A stretch of DNA of 64,000 bases from UBA7957 sp965222695. Lineage in GTDB: Bacteria; Pseudomonadota; Gammaproteobacteria; Granulosicoccales; Granulosicoccaceae. This document shows, piece after piece, positions 35,971 to 45,939 of this stretch (its first letter is position 1; the number at the start of each line of letters is the position of its first letter). Below the pieces are notes generated by a model. The model was not told the origin of the DNA, made no database searches, and saw nothing but the letters and a program-made list of their open reading frames with translations. The translations under genes were made by a program, and so were the position numbers. Location of the stretch: NCBI GenBank assembly GCA_965222695.1, contig OZ244967.1:3720001-3784000 (forward strand). Reading direction: 5' to 3'.

Positions 35971-36908
35971 TTGCTATCTTCCAGACTGCTATCCAGTATT
36001 TTCAAACACAAAGATTGAAAATCCATTCCCATTTGCCTGGCCGCCATGGGTACAAGACTGTGAGTAGTCATTCCGGGTAGCGTATTGAGCTCGATAAAAT
36101 AGACTAAGCCACCCGCATCCATCATAAAATCCACTCTGCCCCATCCCGAAGCCGCCAATACTTCAAACGCCTCCAATGCAATACTTTGAATCTCTTTTTC
36201 TTTGTCAGGCGGCAGACCAGATGGGCACTGATAGCGTGTATCATCATCGAAATACTTGGCGTGGTAATCATAAAATTCTCTGTCTGTTGACATACTGATC
36301 ACCGGAAGCGCTTCTTGTCCGAGCACGCTGACGGTTAATTCCATGCCGTCAATAAACTGCTCCGCCAGAACCGGGCCAAACCTGGACGCTTCGAGAAAAG
36401 CCGCGTCAAGATCGGATTCCTGTCGCACAATCGATACACCTATGCTGGAACCTTCAAATATCGGCTTTAATACCAATGGAAAATTCAATTCCGCAGCCAC
36501 TGCGAGGCAGTCTTTATACGAATCCACCCTTTTCCAGGCTGGTGTTCTGATATCGCAGGCATGGCAAACCTCTTTTGCCTTGAGCTTATTTATCGCCAAT
36601 GCCGAACCCAATACTCCGCTTCCGGTATAAGGAATCCGGTTCAGCTCCAACGCACCCTGTATTTCTCCGTCCTCGCCACCCCGGCCGTGAAGAATGTTAA
36701 ACACCCTGTCGAACTGTCCATTTTTAATACGATCAATAACATCCCGGTCGACATCAATAGCGTGTGCGTCAACACCGCCGGATATTAAAGCATTTAATAC
36801 CTGCTCCCCGCTCATCAAAGAGATTTCTCTTTCCGCGGACCAACCACCCATCAAAACACCGACTTTCCCATACTTATTTTGCATCTGTCGGCTTATCGAA
36901 TCATTCAT
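35967..36908 (-). CDS. ddlB: D-alanine--D-alanine ligase B
   Basis: Ddl joins two D-alanines for the peptidoglycan stem. The 313-residue ATP-grasp protein has the N-terminal GVLMGGWSAEREISLMSG, the glycine-rich loop EGSSIGVS and the metal-binding FIELNTLPGMTTHS. It overlaps murC by eight bases. murB, which usually lies between murC and ddlB, is missing here. Confidence 0.97.
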   Translation of the reverse strand: MNDSISRQMQNKYGKVGVLMGGWSAEREISLMSGEQVLNALISGGVDAHAIDVDRDVIDRIKNGQFDRVFNILHGRGGEDGEIQGALELNRIPYTGSGVLGSALAINKLKAKEVCHACDIRTPAWKRVDSYKDCLAVAAELNFPLVLKPIFEGSSIGVSIVRQESDLDAAFLEASRFGPVLAEQFIDGMELTVSVLGQEALPVISMSTDREFYDYHAKYFDDDTRYQCPSGLPPDKEKEIQSIALEAFEVLAASGWGRVDFMMDAGGLVYFIELNTLPGMTTHSLVPMAARQMGMDFQSLCLKILDSSLEDSK

Positions 36909-38340
36909 TGGAAAACTCCTTGAGAAACCGCTCGGGCAAAGATGCAGCTAAGGCTCCAACCGAACCAGCCCCCAGGGTTAATAAGACATCGTTGTGTTCC
37001 AGAATATTAAGCAGCGCATCGGCGACACTTTTAATATCGTCGACAAAAATGGGATCAACTTGTCCTCGGTTACGAATTGACCTAGCGAGAGAGCGACCGT
37101 CTGCGCCGGAAATTCTGTCTTCACCGGCGGAATATACTTCCGTTAATACTAGAACCTCAGGTTCGCCCAGTACGGCAGCAAAGTCCTCAAACAAATCTCG
37201 CGTACGCGTGTAACGGTGAGGCTGGAAAACGACGACCAAGCGATTTTCCGGATATGCTGCACGCACCGCTTGCAGTGTCGCGGCAACTTCGGTGGGATGA
37301 TGCCCATAGTCATCAATCAACAGCGCATCGCCGTTGCTGACCGGAATCTTGCCGTGTGATTGAACCCGCCGACCTATGCCTTGGAATTTTTCCAACGCGG
37401 ATTTGATAAACTTCGCTTCGACATCGAGTTCTGTAGCCACCGCGATCGCTGCCAGTGCGTTGAGGACATTATGATTACCCGGCAAATTCAACGTTATTTT
37501 CTTAAGATCCGGCCGGCCTTTAAAGGTCACATCAAAATGTGTTTGTCGACCAGTCTGTGTTACATTGACTGCCCTGACATCAGCATGCTCTGCAAACCCG
37601 TAAGTCACCATCGGTCGCGTTACCTGTTCAAGCAATTCTGAGATGTTGCTATCTTCAATACATAGCACAGCGAGACCATAAAAGGGCAGATGATGCAAAA
37701 ACTCTACAAAAGTCTGCTTTAATCGGGAAAAATCGCCTTCGTAAGTCGGCAAATGATCGGCATCGATATTCGTCACAATGGAAATGACCGGCTGCAGATA
37801 GAGGAAAGACGCATCGCTTTCATCCGCTTCAGCGACCAGCCACTCAGACTTGCCTAAATACGCGTTGGTTTTAGAACTTGTCAGTTGCCCGCCGATGACA
37901 TAGGTCGGATCCAAACCACCTTCAACCAATATGCTTGCCACCAAACTTGTGGTTGTGGTCTTACCATGCGTTCCGGCTACCGCTATACCTTGTGTAAAGC
38001 GCATCAATTCAGCCAGCATTTCCGCGCGAGGCACGATGGGAATACGCATTTCCCTGGCTTGTATCAATTCAGGATTATCCTTTGGAATCGCGCTGGAGAC
38101 GACTACAACATCTATACCTTCGACATTTTCTTGCGCATGCCCTGTAAAGACTGTTGCACCGGCCTGCTCAAGCCGCTGAACCAAGGCATTACGAACGCAA
38201 TCAGATCCACTGATCTGATACCCCAAATGCAACATTACCTCCGCAATTCCACCCATACCCACGCCACCTATACCAATAAAGTGGACTTTTTTAATACGAC
38301 GCATCAGCCTTTTTGCCGCGATTTCACCACTTAAAGTCAT
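36901..38340 (-). CDS. murC: UDP-N-acetylmuramate--L-alanine ligase
   Basis: MurC adds the first amino acid of the peptide stem. The 479 residues show the N-terminal Rossmann motif VHFIGIGGVGMGGIAEVM, the ATP loop AGTHGKTTTTS and YGHHPTEVAATL. It overlaps murG by four bases and ddlB by eight. Confidence 0.98.
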   Translation of the reverse strand: MTLSGEIAAKRLMRRIKKVHFIGIGGVGMGGIAEVMLHLGYQISGSDCVRNALVQRLEQAGATVFTGHAQENVEGIDVVVVSSAIPKDNPELIQAREMRIPIVPRAEMLAELMRFTQGIAVAGTHGKTTTTSLVASILVEGGLDPTYVIGGQLTSSKTNAYLGKSEWLVAEADESDASFLYLQPVISIVTNIDADHLPTYEGDFSRLKQTFVEFLHHLPFYGLAVLCIEDSNISELLEQVTRPMVTYGFAEHADVRAVNVTQTGRQTHFDVTFKGRPDLKKITLNLPGNHNVLNALAAIAVATELDVEAKFIKSALEKFQGIGRRVQSHGKIPVSNGDALLIDDYGHHPTEVAATLQAVRAAYPENRLVVVFQPHRYTRTRDLFEDFAAVLGEPEVLVLTEVYSAGEDRISGADGRSLARSIRNRGQVDPIFVDDIKSVADALLNILEHNDVLLTLGAGSVGALAASLPERFLKEFSNE

Positions 38341-39404
38341 GCCGCCACCTCGAGAATTATATCTACCACTTTTTCTCCGGCATTGGCGACGGCCACTTTT
38401 AATGCAGACCGGCTCATTTGTTCCAACTTATCTCCGTTGTTTAATTCTGTGAGTAACTCAGCGAGGAGCCGGGGATTTGTGTCCTGTTGTTGTACGACTA
38501 AGGCCGCGCCGGAATCAGCCAGAAACTCAGCGTTTTTCGTCTGATGATCATCAACAGCAAACGGATAAGGAATCAATATGGAAGGCAGGCCGGCAATCGC
38601 CAGTTCGGATACGGTCATGGCACCGGATCGACAAATGACAACATCGGCCCACATATATGCCTCTGACATATCATCAATAAATTCATCAACCCTGCTACTT
38701 TCCTGCCAGCCGACGGAGTCATAAAGCGACCGAACTTCCGGTCCGTTATTTTTACCTGTTTGGTGCCATACTCGGTATCCTTGCCCCACTATTTTAAGGG
38801 CCGAAGGCATTGTTTCATTAAGAAACCTTGCTCCAAGACTGCCGCCGACAACCAAAACATTCAAGGCTTCTGATCGATCAGACCGTCTCCTTTCACCATG
38901 AGCAATTCCGATACGTACCGGATTACCCACCGTCAGCGCGTCGACTTTTTTATTGAATGCACCGGGAAATGCCTGAAGCACTCGAGTTGCAATATGAGAC
39001 AAATAACGGTTAGTCATGCCCGCAACTGCATTTTGCTCGTGCAGAATCAAAGGCTTTCGTAAAATACAGGCCGCAAATCCGACCGGCCCGGCAACAAACC
39101 CACCCATTCCCAATACCGCTCTGGGTTTGTGTTTTGTCATTACATGGACGGATTTGATCAAGGACTTTGCTAATTTTATCGGCGCAATAAGCGTCTGCGC
39201 CAGGTTCTTGCCACGTAGTCCGACTACGTCCATCCATTCAATATCTATTTCCGCGGCCGGCACTACGGTGGACTCAAGACCGGACTTGGTTCCTATCCAT
39301 ACAACCGGAACTTGCCTGGCTAAAAGCTCCTGGGCAACCACCAACGCGGGGAAAACGTGGCCACCGGTACCACCGGCGGCGATCAGGATCGGATACGGAT
39401 TCAT
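38337..39404 (-). CDS. murG: MurG, lipid II-forming GlcNAc transferase
   Basis: MurG transfers GlcNAc from UDP-GlcNAc to lipid I at the inner face of the membrane. About 355 residues. The first glycine loop ILIAAGGTGGHVFPAL, the second VVGGSLGARFLNETMP and the UDP-binding VICRSGAMTVSELAIAGLP are present. I chose ATG 39404, eight bases after the ftsW stop, over a longer frame that runs into ftsW. Confidence 0.97.
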   Translation of the reverse strand: MNPYPILIAAGGTGGHVFPALVVAQELLARQVPVVWIGTKSGLESTVVPAAEIDIEWMDVVGLRGKNLAQTLIAPIKLAKSLIKSVHVMTKHKPRAVLGMGGFVAGPVGFAACILRKPLILHEQNAVAGMTNRYLSHIATRVLQAFPGAFNKKVDALTVGNPVRIGIAHGERRRSDRSEALNVLVVGGSLGARFLNETMPSALKIVGQGYRVWHQTGKNNGPEVRSLYDSVGWQESSRVDEFIDDMSEAYMWADVVICRSGAMTVSELAIAGLPSILIPYPFAVDDHQTKNAEFLADSGAALVVQQQDTNPRLLAELLTELNNGDKLEQMSRSALKVAVANAGEKVVDIILEVAA

Positions 39405-39412
39405 ACCACCGC

Positions 39413-40645
39413 TCACGAAGCTGCTCCTTTTTTTGAACCCGTCGCATGCCGTTCTAACCGCCCCGCGCTGAGCAGACGAGTCTCGTGATCCACACGCAGC
39501 AGCAGCGTGAATGTGGCGCACATCACCATAATACTGCTGCCTCCGTAACTCATCAGCGGTAAGGTGATTCCTTTGGTAGGCAATATACCCATATTGACAC
39601 CAATATTGACAAACGCCTGCAGACCCACCCAGATTCCTATTCCGAGCGCGACAAACCCGCCAAACCGATTTCCCACAGTTTCAGCCTGTGCCGCAATCTG
39701 CATGCAACGGTAAACGACATAGGAATACAGCAATATCAGGATAAAAACGCCGATGAGACCGGTTTCCTCGGCATACACCGCGAATAAAAAGTCAGTATGC
39801 GACTCAGGCAAATAAAACAGCTTCTGCACGCTGCTGCCAAGCCCCAGTCCGTCCCAGGACCCTGAGCCGATTGCAATCAGCGACTGTGACAACTGGAAAC
39901 CATCGTTGAAGGGATCTGCCCAAGGATTGAGAAAGCTTGTCAGCCTCTTCATCCGGTACGGAGAGGTCCATACCAACACGGCACCGATTGCGGCAAATGC
40001 GGTAATCAACGCAATAAACTGTCTGAACTGCACACCTCCGACAAACAGCATACCCATGGCCGTCAGCACTATAACAACTGTGGCACCAAAATCCGGTTCC
40101 AGAATGAGTAAAAAACCGGCAACGCAAATAAGAAACAGGGGCCTGAGGAACGCCCCGAACTCGCGCTTTACCTTATCGCCCCGGCGCACCAGATAACCCG
40201 CGAGATACACGATGATAAAGAGCTTTACAGCCTCCGATACCTGTATTGAGATGATACCGAAATCCAACCACCGACGACTGCCGTTGACTTGCTTACCAAT
40301 GCCCGGCACCAGCACGAGCATCAACAGTAACAGTGCCGAAATCAATAACAAGGGCCCATGTCTCTCCCACTGATCAACCGGGACTTTGAACATGAAATAA
40401 GCTGCTATTCCACCGCCAACCAGAAAAACAAGCTGCCGGTTAATAAAGTAAAAAGGGTCGCCATAATTTTTTTCCGCAAAGGGCATGGAGGCAGAAAAAA
40501 TCATTACCACACCTATCAGCGAGATAATCAACAGTACGACGATCAGCGACCAATCCACCAATAATCGCCTTCCCGTCTTTCCTTTTCGCCTATTGGCAAT
40601 AGTCACCGCAGGTCTTTTCATCGGATTTGAAGCGCTAGTCGTCAT
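39413..40645 (-). CDS. ftsW: FtsW, septal peptidoglycan polymerase (SEDS family)
   Basis: FtsW polymerises lipid II at the septum together with FtsI. The 410-residue protein has about ten membrane segments and the SEDS signature GILPTKGITLPLMSYGGSS near the C-terminus. Its ATG overlaps the murD stop (ATGA). Confidence 0.97.
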   Translation of the reverse strand: MTTSASNPMKRPAVTIANRRKGKTGRRLLVDWSLIVVLLIISLIGVVMIFSASMPFAEKNYGDPFYFINRQLVFLVGGGIAAYFMFKVPVDQWERHGPLLLISALLLLMLVLVPGIGKQVNGSRRWLDFGIISIQVSEAVKLFIIVYLAGYLVRRGDKVKREFGAFLRPLFLICVAGFLLILEPDFGATVVIVLTAMGMLFVGGVQFRQFIALITAFAAIGAVLVWTSPYRMKRLTSFLNPWADPFNDGFQLSQSLIAIGSGSWDGLGLGSSVQKLFYLPESHTDFLFAVYAEETGLIGVFILILLYSYVVYRCMQIAAQAETVGNRFGGFVALGIGIWVGLQAFVNIGVNMGILPTKGITLPLMSYGGSSIMVMCATFTLLLRVDHETRLLSAGRLERHATGSKKGAAS

Positions 40646-41994
40646 GCCACCAACTCCGAGACTTCCTTCACAAATACCTGTCCCCTTTCTTCAAAATTTT
40701 TAAACATATCGAAGCTAGCGCAAGCCGGTGACAAGAGCACCACGTCCCCTGAGTTGGCAAGACTTGCTGCATTTTTCACCGCCTCTTCCATGGTGCTGGC
40801 GAACATAACGGGAATTCCGCTGTCATTGAGCACATCGGCAATCAATGTCGCATCGCGGCCAATCAGCACGGCCGCCTTGATATGCTTCTTCGCGACACGA
40901 GCCAAAGGTGTAAAATCCGCTCCTTTGCCAACTCCTCCCGCTACTAAAACAATGGGCGATTTAATTCCCGTAACCGCTTGAACTGTTGCGTCGACATTCG
41001 TTCCTTTCGAATCGTTAAACCACTTCACACCCGCAATCTCAAAAACAAACTCCATACGGTGCGGAAGTCCTTTAAAGACCTTTAGCGCAGTTACCATGTC
41101 CGAAGTGGTGAATCCTGCCTCCCTGCCCAAAGCAATTGCGGCCAGAGCATTTACTGCATTGTGCCTGCCCGCAATGTTCAGCTCATCTTCGGTCATGATT
41201 TTCTCATCACCTAGCATAAGACAAACCTGATTATCCATCTCTGACAATCCAAACACATCTTTTTGGATGGGGTTGTCATCGGCGTAGTAAACGGTTTTTA
41301 CGCTCGCATGGTTGTTTGTGGGCCAGGTCCGTCGATCACTGCGGTTAACGATCAGGCACTCAGCATATTCGTACACCCTTTGCTTGGCTTCGGCATATTC
41401 CTGCAAACTGTCATACCTGTCCATATGGTCTTCACTGATGTTCAAAATGCAGGCGGCAATGGATTTTAGTGAATAAGTTGTCTCAAGTTGAAAACTGGAC
41501 AATTCCAATATAAACAGCTCGATAGATTTATCATCAACGTGATCAAGAGCTGGTGCTCCGATATTTCCGCAGGCTTTGGCGTTTTTACCCGATTGTTGAC
41601 TCATGGCTTCAAGCATGGCGACCACGGTGCTCTTGCCGTTCGAGCCGGTAACGCTCAGTACAGGGCTGGTCACTTCCCAGGTAAATAGCTCAATATCTCC
41701 CACAACCAATGCACCGCCGTTCTTAGCTGCCTGTACTGCCGGATCTTTAACCGATATTCCGGGACTGACGATCAGCACATCAAATTCGCGGAATGCCTCT
41801 CCACAATAATCGGTCAATATGTCGATATCAGGATCAATCTTCGGAATCTCGGAAAGCCCGGGCGGGTTTTCACGACTATCCGTAACAGAGAATTTAATCT
41901 GATGTTTATGCAGATAACGCGCAACGGACAGCCCCGATTTGCCGAGCCCGACAATCAGCACTGAACGATTTTTCAATGTGCGTATCCTGTTCAT
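40642..41994 (-). CDS. murD: UDP-N-acetylmuramoylalanine--D-glutamate ligase
   Basis: MurD adds D-glutamate to the peptide stem. About 450 residues. The start region VLIVGLGKSGLSVARYL, the ATP loop VTGSNGKSTVVAMLE and WFNDSKGTNVDATVQA are visible. ATG 41994 overlaps the mraY stop by four bases and gives the usual length. A longer frame to 42048 lies inside mraY. Confidence 0.97.
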   Translation of the reverse strand: MNRIRTLKNRSVLIVGLGKSGLSVARYLHKHQIKFSVTDSRENPPGLSEIPKIDPDIDILTDYCGEAFREFDVLIVSPGISVKDPAVQAAKNGGALVVGDIELFTWEVTSPVLSVTGSNGKSTVVAMLEAMSQQSGKNAKACGNIGAPALDHVDDKSIELFILELSSFQLETTYSLKSIAACILNISEDHMDRYDSLQEYAEAKQRVYEYAECLIVNRSDRRTWPTNNHASVKTVYYADDNPIQKDVFGLSEMDNQVCLMLGDEKIMTEDELNIAGRHNAVNALAAIALGREAGFTTSDMVTALKVFKGLPHRMEFVFEIAGVKWFNDSKGTNVDATVQAVTGIKSPIVLVAGGVGKGADFTPLARVAKKHIKAAVLIGRDATLIADVLNDSGIPVMFASTMEEAVKNAASLANSGDVVLLSPACASFDMFKNFEERGQVFVKEVSELVA

Positions 41995-43073
41995 CGTATC
42001 TTTAGAGTGGACAATCCGATCAACACCAGAATAACCGTAATAATCCAAAACCTCACAATCACTCGCGGCTCAGGCCATCCTTTCAATTCAAAGTGGTGAT
42101 GTAGAGGAGCCATTCGAAATATCCGCCGACCGGTAAGCCGATAAGACGCCACTTGTAATATAACGGATACCGTTTCCATAACGAAAACCCCTCCCATAAT
42201 TACCAGAACAAGCTCCTGTCGTACCAGCATCGCGACTATTCCGAGGGCAGCACCCAAGGCCAATGCACCGACATCACCCATGAATACCTGGGCAGGATAG
42301 GTGTTAAACCATAAAAAACCCAAACCTGCACCGGCCAAAGCTCCGCAGAATACGGATAATTCCCCGACTCCATTAATCGACGGAATACCCAGATAGTTGG
42401 AGAAAACCGAATGCCCCGTCAGGTAGGCGATAATACCCAGCGCAGAGCTGACCATTACAGTGGGCAGAATGGCCAAGCCATCCAAGCCATCAGTCAGATT
42501 CACAGCGTTGCTGAAACCAACGATAAAGAAATAGCAAACCGGTATGTAAAAAATACCTAAAAAGATGGAAACATCCTTGAAAAACGGAACAATCAAACTC
42601 AACTCAATTGCGCTTTCCGAACTGCTATAGACATAAGTTGCAGCCAATAATGCAACCACTGATTGCCAGAAAAATTTTTGCGTTGCCGCCAATCCGTCAG
42701 AGTTACGCTTGATAACTTTCCTGTAGTCGTCAACCCAGCCGATTGCACCATGCCCCAATGTCACAAATAAGACAACCCAGACATACTTTATCGACAGATC
42801 TGACCACAATAGGGTACTGACGCCGACCGCAACAATAATCATGGCGCCTCCCATAGTCGGAGTACCGGCTTTTACATAATGCGTCTCAGGGCCTTCGTTA
42901 CGCACACTTTGACCGATTCGGGCTTCACTTAGCCAGCGAATCAGGTAAGGACCGTAAAGCAGGCAGATCAACAAGGCTGACAGAGCGGCCAGAATCACCC
43001 GCAGGGTAATGTACCGCACGACCAATACTCCATCGTTGATTGATGCCAACCATTCAGCCAATAAAAGCATCAC
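41991..43073 (-). CDS. mraY: MraY, lipid I-forming phospho-MurNAc-pentapeptide translocase
   Basis: MraY attaches the Park nucleotide to undecaprenyl phosphate. The 360-residue protein has ten membrane segments and the conserved loops TPTMGGAMII, NAVNLTDGLDGLAI and MAPLHHHFELKGW. The start is GTG 43073 or ATG 43070; both overlap the murF stop. Confidence 0.97.
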   Translation of the reverse strand: MMLLLAEWLASINDGVLVVRYITLRVILAALSALLICLLYGPYLIRWLSEARIGQSVRNEGPETHYVKAGTPTMGGAMIIVAVGVSTLLWSDLSIKYVWVVLFVTLGHGAIGWVDDYRKVIKRNSDGLAATQKFFWQSVVALLAATYVYSSSESAIELSLIVPFFKDVSIFLGIFYIPVCYFFIVGFSNAVNLTDGLDGLAILPTVMVSSALGIIAYLTGHSVFSNYLGIPSINGVGELSVFCGALAGAGLGFLWFNTYPAQVFMGDVGALALGAALGIVAMLVRQELVLVIMGGVFVMETVSVILQVASYRLTGRRIFRMAPLHHHFELKGWPEPRVIVRFWIITVILVLIGLSTLKIR

Positions 43074-44434
43074 CGAGAAGCTCCCCCTGAGTTATCCGGC
43101 ACATTCGTCGTTGCTTTCAATCGCGCAAAAAAATCCTCCATCTTCGAAGCCCGCGAGCCTTTCACTAACACCTTGCTATTTCGCGGTACCAGTTCAATGA
43201 ATCTTTTGACCAGATCCCGCATACTTGAGAAGTGCTCGGCATTATCCGAACCGAATCCTTCAACCGTGTTTTTGACTAAATGACCGACACACAACACATA
43301 TTGAATCCCGGCTTTTCTGGCATATTCGCCTATATCCCGATGCAGCGTCTCGGATTCATTACCCAGCTCTCCCATATCCCCCAGCACAAGACAGGCACCT
43401 TTGCCTTGCTCGACCAACACATCAATCGCCGCTTTCACCGATGCGGGATTTGCATTATAAGTATCATCGATTAAGGAATAGTCCGGGATATCGTCGCGCC
43501 ACTGCAATCTTCCTGAGACAGGCTTGACTTCGAGCAAGCCTTTTTGGATAGACTCAAGATTCAATCCGCAAGCATGACATGCAGCCGCAGCGCAAAGCGC
43601 ATTAATGCGGTTGTGATGACCTAACAATTTGATATCGAGCGCAACCCGCCGGGATTCAATTTCGATATAAAACCGGCCGTCTTCCACAATACCACGTACA
43701 CTTGAATCGGGATGGAACCCAAACGAAATCACGTTGCGCGAGCCAGCACTTGCTGCCAGTTCTTCAAAATAATTATCGTCATGATTAACTATTGCAAAGC
43801 CGTCCGCGGATAGTGCGGAAAAAATTTCCGCCTTGGCTTGCGCCACACCGTCCAAAGAGCCGAAGCCCTCCAGATGAGAGGGGCCTATCATGGTGATCAG
43901 CGCCACACCCGGTTTTACGAGCGACACTATGGATTCTATCTCTCCGGCATGATCAGCACCGATTTCAATCACTGCGTATCGGTGGCGCTTTTTCAGGCGC
44001 AGGAGAGTCAGGGGTACACCAATACCGTTGTTCAGATTTCCTTGTGTTGACAGAGTATCGCCTTGACGGGAAAGTATCGCCGCAATCATTTCTTTAACCG
44101 TCGTCTTTCCGCTGCTTCCGGTAACAGCTACCACTTTCAAACTGAATTTATTACGCCAATGGGCCGCCATTGACTGTAGTGCCAGATGTGTATCTTCTAC
44201 TACCATGGCCGGCTTATCCAGGGTGACGGACTTATCTATAACTAATGCAGAGGCACCTTTATTTATCGCTTCGTCACAAAACTGATGGCCATCGAACCGG
44301 GGGCCTGAAATCGCTAGAAACAGGTTACCCGGCTGTATCGTTCGTGAATCAATACTGACGCCGTGGAAATGAGCATCCTGGCCGATTAAAGTGCCTATGC
44401 CAGCCTGTTCGAGTTCGGATAAAGAAGACTTCAT
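43070..44434 (-). CDS. murF: UDP-N-acetylmuramoyl-tripeptide--D-Ala-D-Ala ligase
   Basis: MurF adds the D-Ala-D-Ala dipeptide made by Ddl. The 454 residues show the ATP loop VTGSSGKTTVKEMIA, ADHAGEIESI and the DDTYNANPASVKAAI motif that identifies MurF. Its ATG overlaps the murE stop (ATGA). Confidence 0.97.
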   Translation of the reverse strand: MKSSLSELEQAGIGTLIGQDAHFHGVSIDSRTIQPGNLFLAISGPRFDGHQFCDEAINKGASALVIDKSVTLDKPAMVVEDTHLALQSMAAHWRNKFSLKVVAVTGSSGKTTVKEMIAAILSRQGDTLSTQGNLNNGIGVPLTLLRLKKRHRYAVIEIGADHAGEIESIVSLVKPGVALITMIGPSHLEGFGSLDGVAQAKAEIFSALSADGFAIVNHDDNYFEELAASAGSRNVISFGFHPDSSVRGIVEDGRFYIEIESRRVALDIKLLGHHNRINALCAAAACHACGLNLESIQKGLLEVKPVSGRLQWRDDIPDYSLIDDTYNANPASVKAAIDVLVEQGKGACLVLGDMGELGNESETLHRDIGEYARKAGIQYVLCVGHLVKNTVEGFGSDNAEHFSSMRDLVKRFIELVPRNSKVLVKGSRASKMEDFFARLKATTNVPDNSGGASR

Positions 44435-45939
44435 CCGTTCGACCCCTGTAATACCAGCTCTTTGACAACGGCTCTATCGCTATACGCAATACGCCGATCT
44501 CCGAAAATCTGATAGTCTTCATGCCCTTTGCCCGCAATCAGCACCCAGTCGTCAACCTGGGCAGCATCGAGCGAGGCTTTGATCGCCATTCTCCGTTCCA
44601 GAATCACCCGGACGTCTTGACTCCCGCTAAAACCTGATATTACATCCTTTACAATAGATTCCGGATCCTCGGTACGCGGATTGTCATTGGTAAGGATAAT
44701 ACGGCTGGCATATTTTTCTGCCGCCTGTGCCATTTGGGCGCGTTTTCCGGGATCCCTGTCTCCTCCACAACCGAAAACACACCAAAGATCGCCCTTGCAA
44801 TATTCTTTTAGCGACCGTAGTGCGTACTCTAAGGCTTGAGGAGTGTGCGCATAGTCGATGACAACATTGGCTTTCCCTGAGGCTGCAAAGCGCTCCATTC
44901 TGCCTTCTACCGGTTTCAGCCGGCTTATTGCGTGACTGACCTCACCGCTACTCAGCCCCAGCGCATTTAAAGCTCCAAAAGCCGCTAATACGTTGTATGC
45001 ATTAAAACTGCCGATAAGCGGAGTATTCAAATGATATAGGCTCTCATCGTATTTTATCGACAATGCAAGCCCTGATTTTCCTAATTCAACTGACTCGGCA
45101 AGTATATCGGGCTCATTGTACAAGCCATAGCTGGTCGTTTGAACTTTATCCGAAACCGATTCAATCAGCTCGCGTCCGAATCGGTCATCGGCATTAATGA
45201 TCGCCGACGGCAGATCCTTCCATTCAAACAGCCGCTTTTTTGCCTTTGCATAATTTCTGTGAGTCTTATGATAATCCAGATGATCCCGCGCGAGATTTGT
45301 TAATACCGCCACTTCGAATTCAATGCCGTTCACCCGACCCTGATCCAGGGCATGAGAGGAGACCTCCATACATACATGGGTGGCACCCGCTTTTCTGATC
45401 CGATACAGTTGCCGGTGCACTTCAATCGCATCCGGTGTCGTCATAGAAGATTGCCGGTAGTTTCCGGGCACCCCCCAGTGAATCGTACCCAGCACTCCGG
45501 CATTTCTACCGCTAACATTAAGCGCATGGGATATAAAGTGCGTGACCGATGTTTTTCCATCGGTCCCGGTTACACCTACTATCGTTAATTTGTCGCGACT
45601 GTTGCCAAAATAACGCGCCGCCAGGAATCCGAGGGTTTCGCGGAGCCGTGGAATCAAAATAAGTCTGGACCGTGATGTGATTTTATCCTTCATACCGGGA
45701 TTCAGTACCCCATCGTCCGCATCAACGACGACTGCAGCCACCCCTGCGTTGATTACATCATCCAAATAATACAATCCGTGTGTGGCCGCACCCTGCAAGG
45801 CAAAATAAACAAATCCTTTCCTGCACTTTCGGCTGTCCAGGGCGATACCGCTCACGCTGCAATCCAGACCCCGATCAATCTGCGCATAACCGGAAAACAA
45901 TTCACTGAGTTCAATAGAGATTCCATCCCTCTCAGACAT
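44431..45939 (-). CDS. murE: UDP-MurNAc-tripeptide synthetase (meso-diaminopimelate adding)
   Basis: MurE adds the third residue of the stem. The 502-residue protein has the ATP loop VTGTDGKTSVTHF and the motif NDNPRTEDP; DNPR marks enzymes that select meso-diaminopimelate, so the wall should be of the A1-gamma type. It overlaps ftsI by one base and murF by four. Confidence 0.98.
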   Translation of the reverse strand: MSERDGISIELSELFSGYAQIDRGLDCSVSGIALDSRKCRKGFVYFALQGAATHGLYYLDDVINAGVAAVVVDADDGVLNPGMKDKITSRSRLILIPRLRETLGFLAARYFGNSRDKLTIVGVTGTDGKTSVTHFISHALNVSGRNAGVLGTIHWGVPGNYRQSSMTTPDAIEVHRQLYRIRKAGATHVCMEVSSHALDQGRVNGIEFEVAVLTNLARDHLDYHKTHRNYAKAKKRLFEWKDLPSAIINADDRFGRELIESVSDKVQTTSYGLYNEPDILAESVELGKSGLALSIKYDESLYHLNTPLIGSFNAYNVLAAFGALNALGLSSGEVSHAISRLKPVEGRMERFAASGKANVVIDYAHTPQALEYALRSLKEYCKGDLWCVFGCGGDRDPGKRAQMAQAAEKYASRIILTNDNPRTEDPESIVKDVISGFSGSQDVRVILERRMAIKASLDAAQVDDWVLIAGKGHEDYQIFGDRRIAYSDRAVVKELVLQGSNG

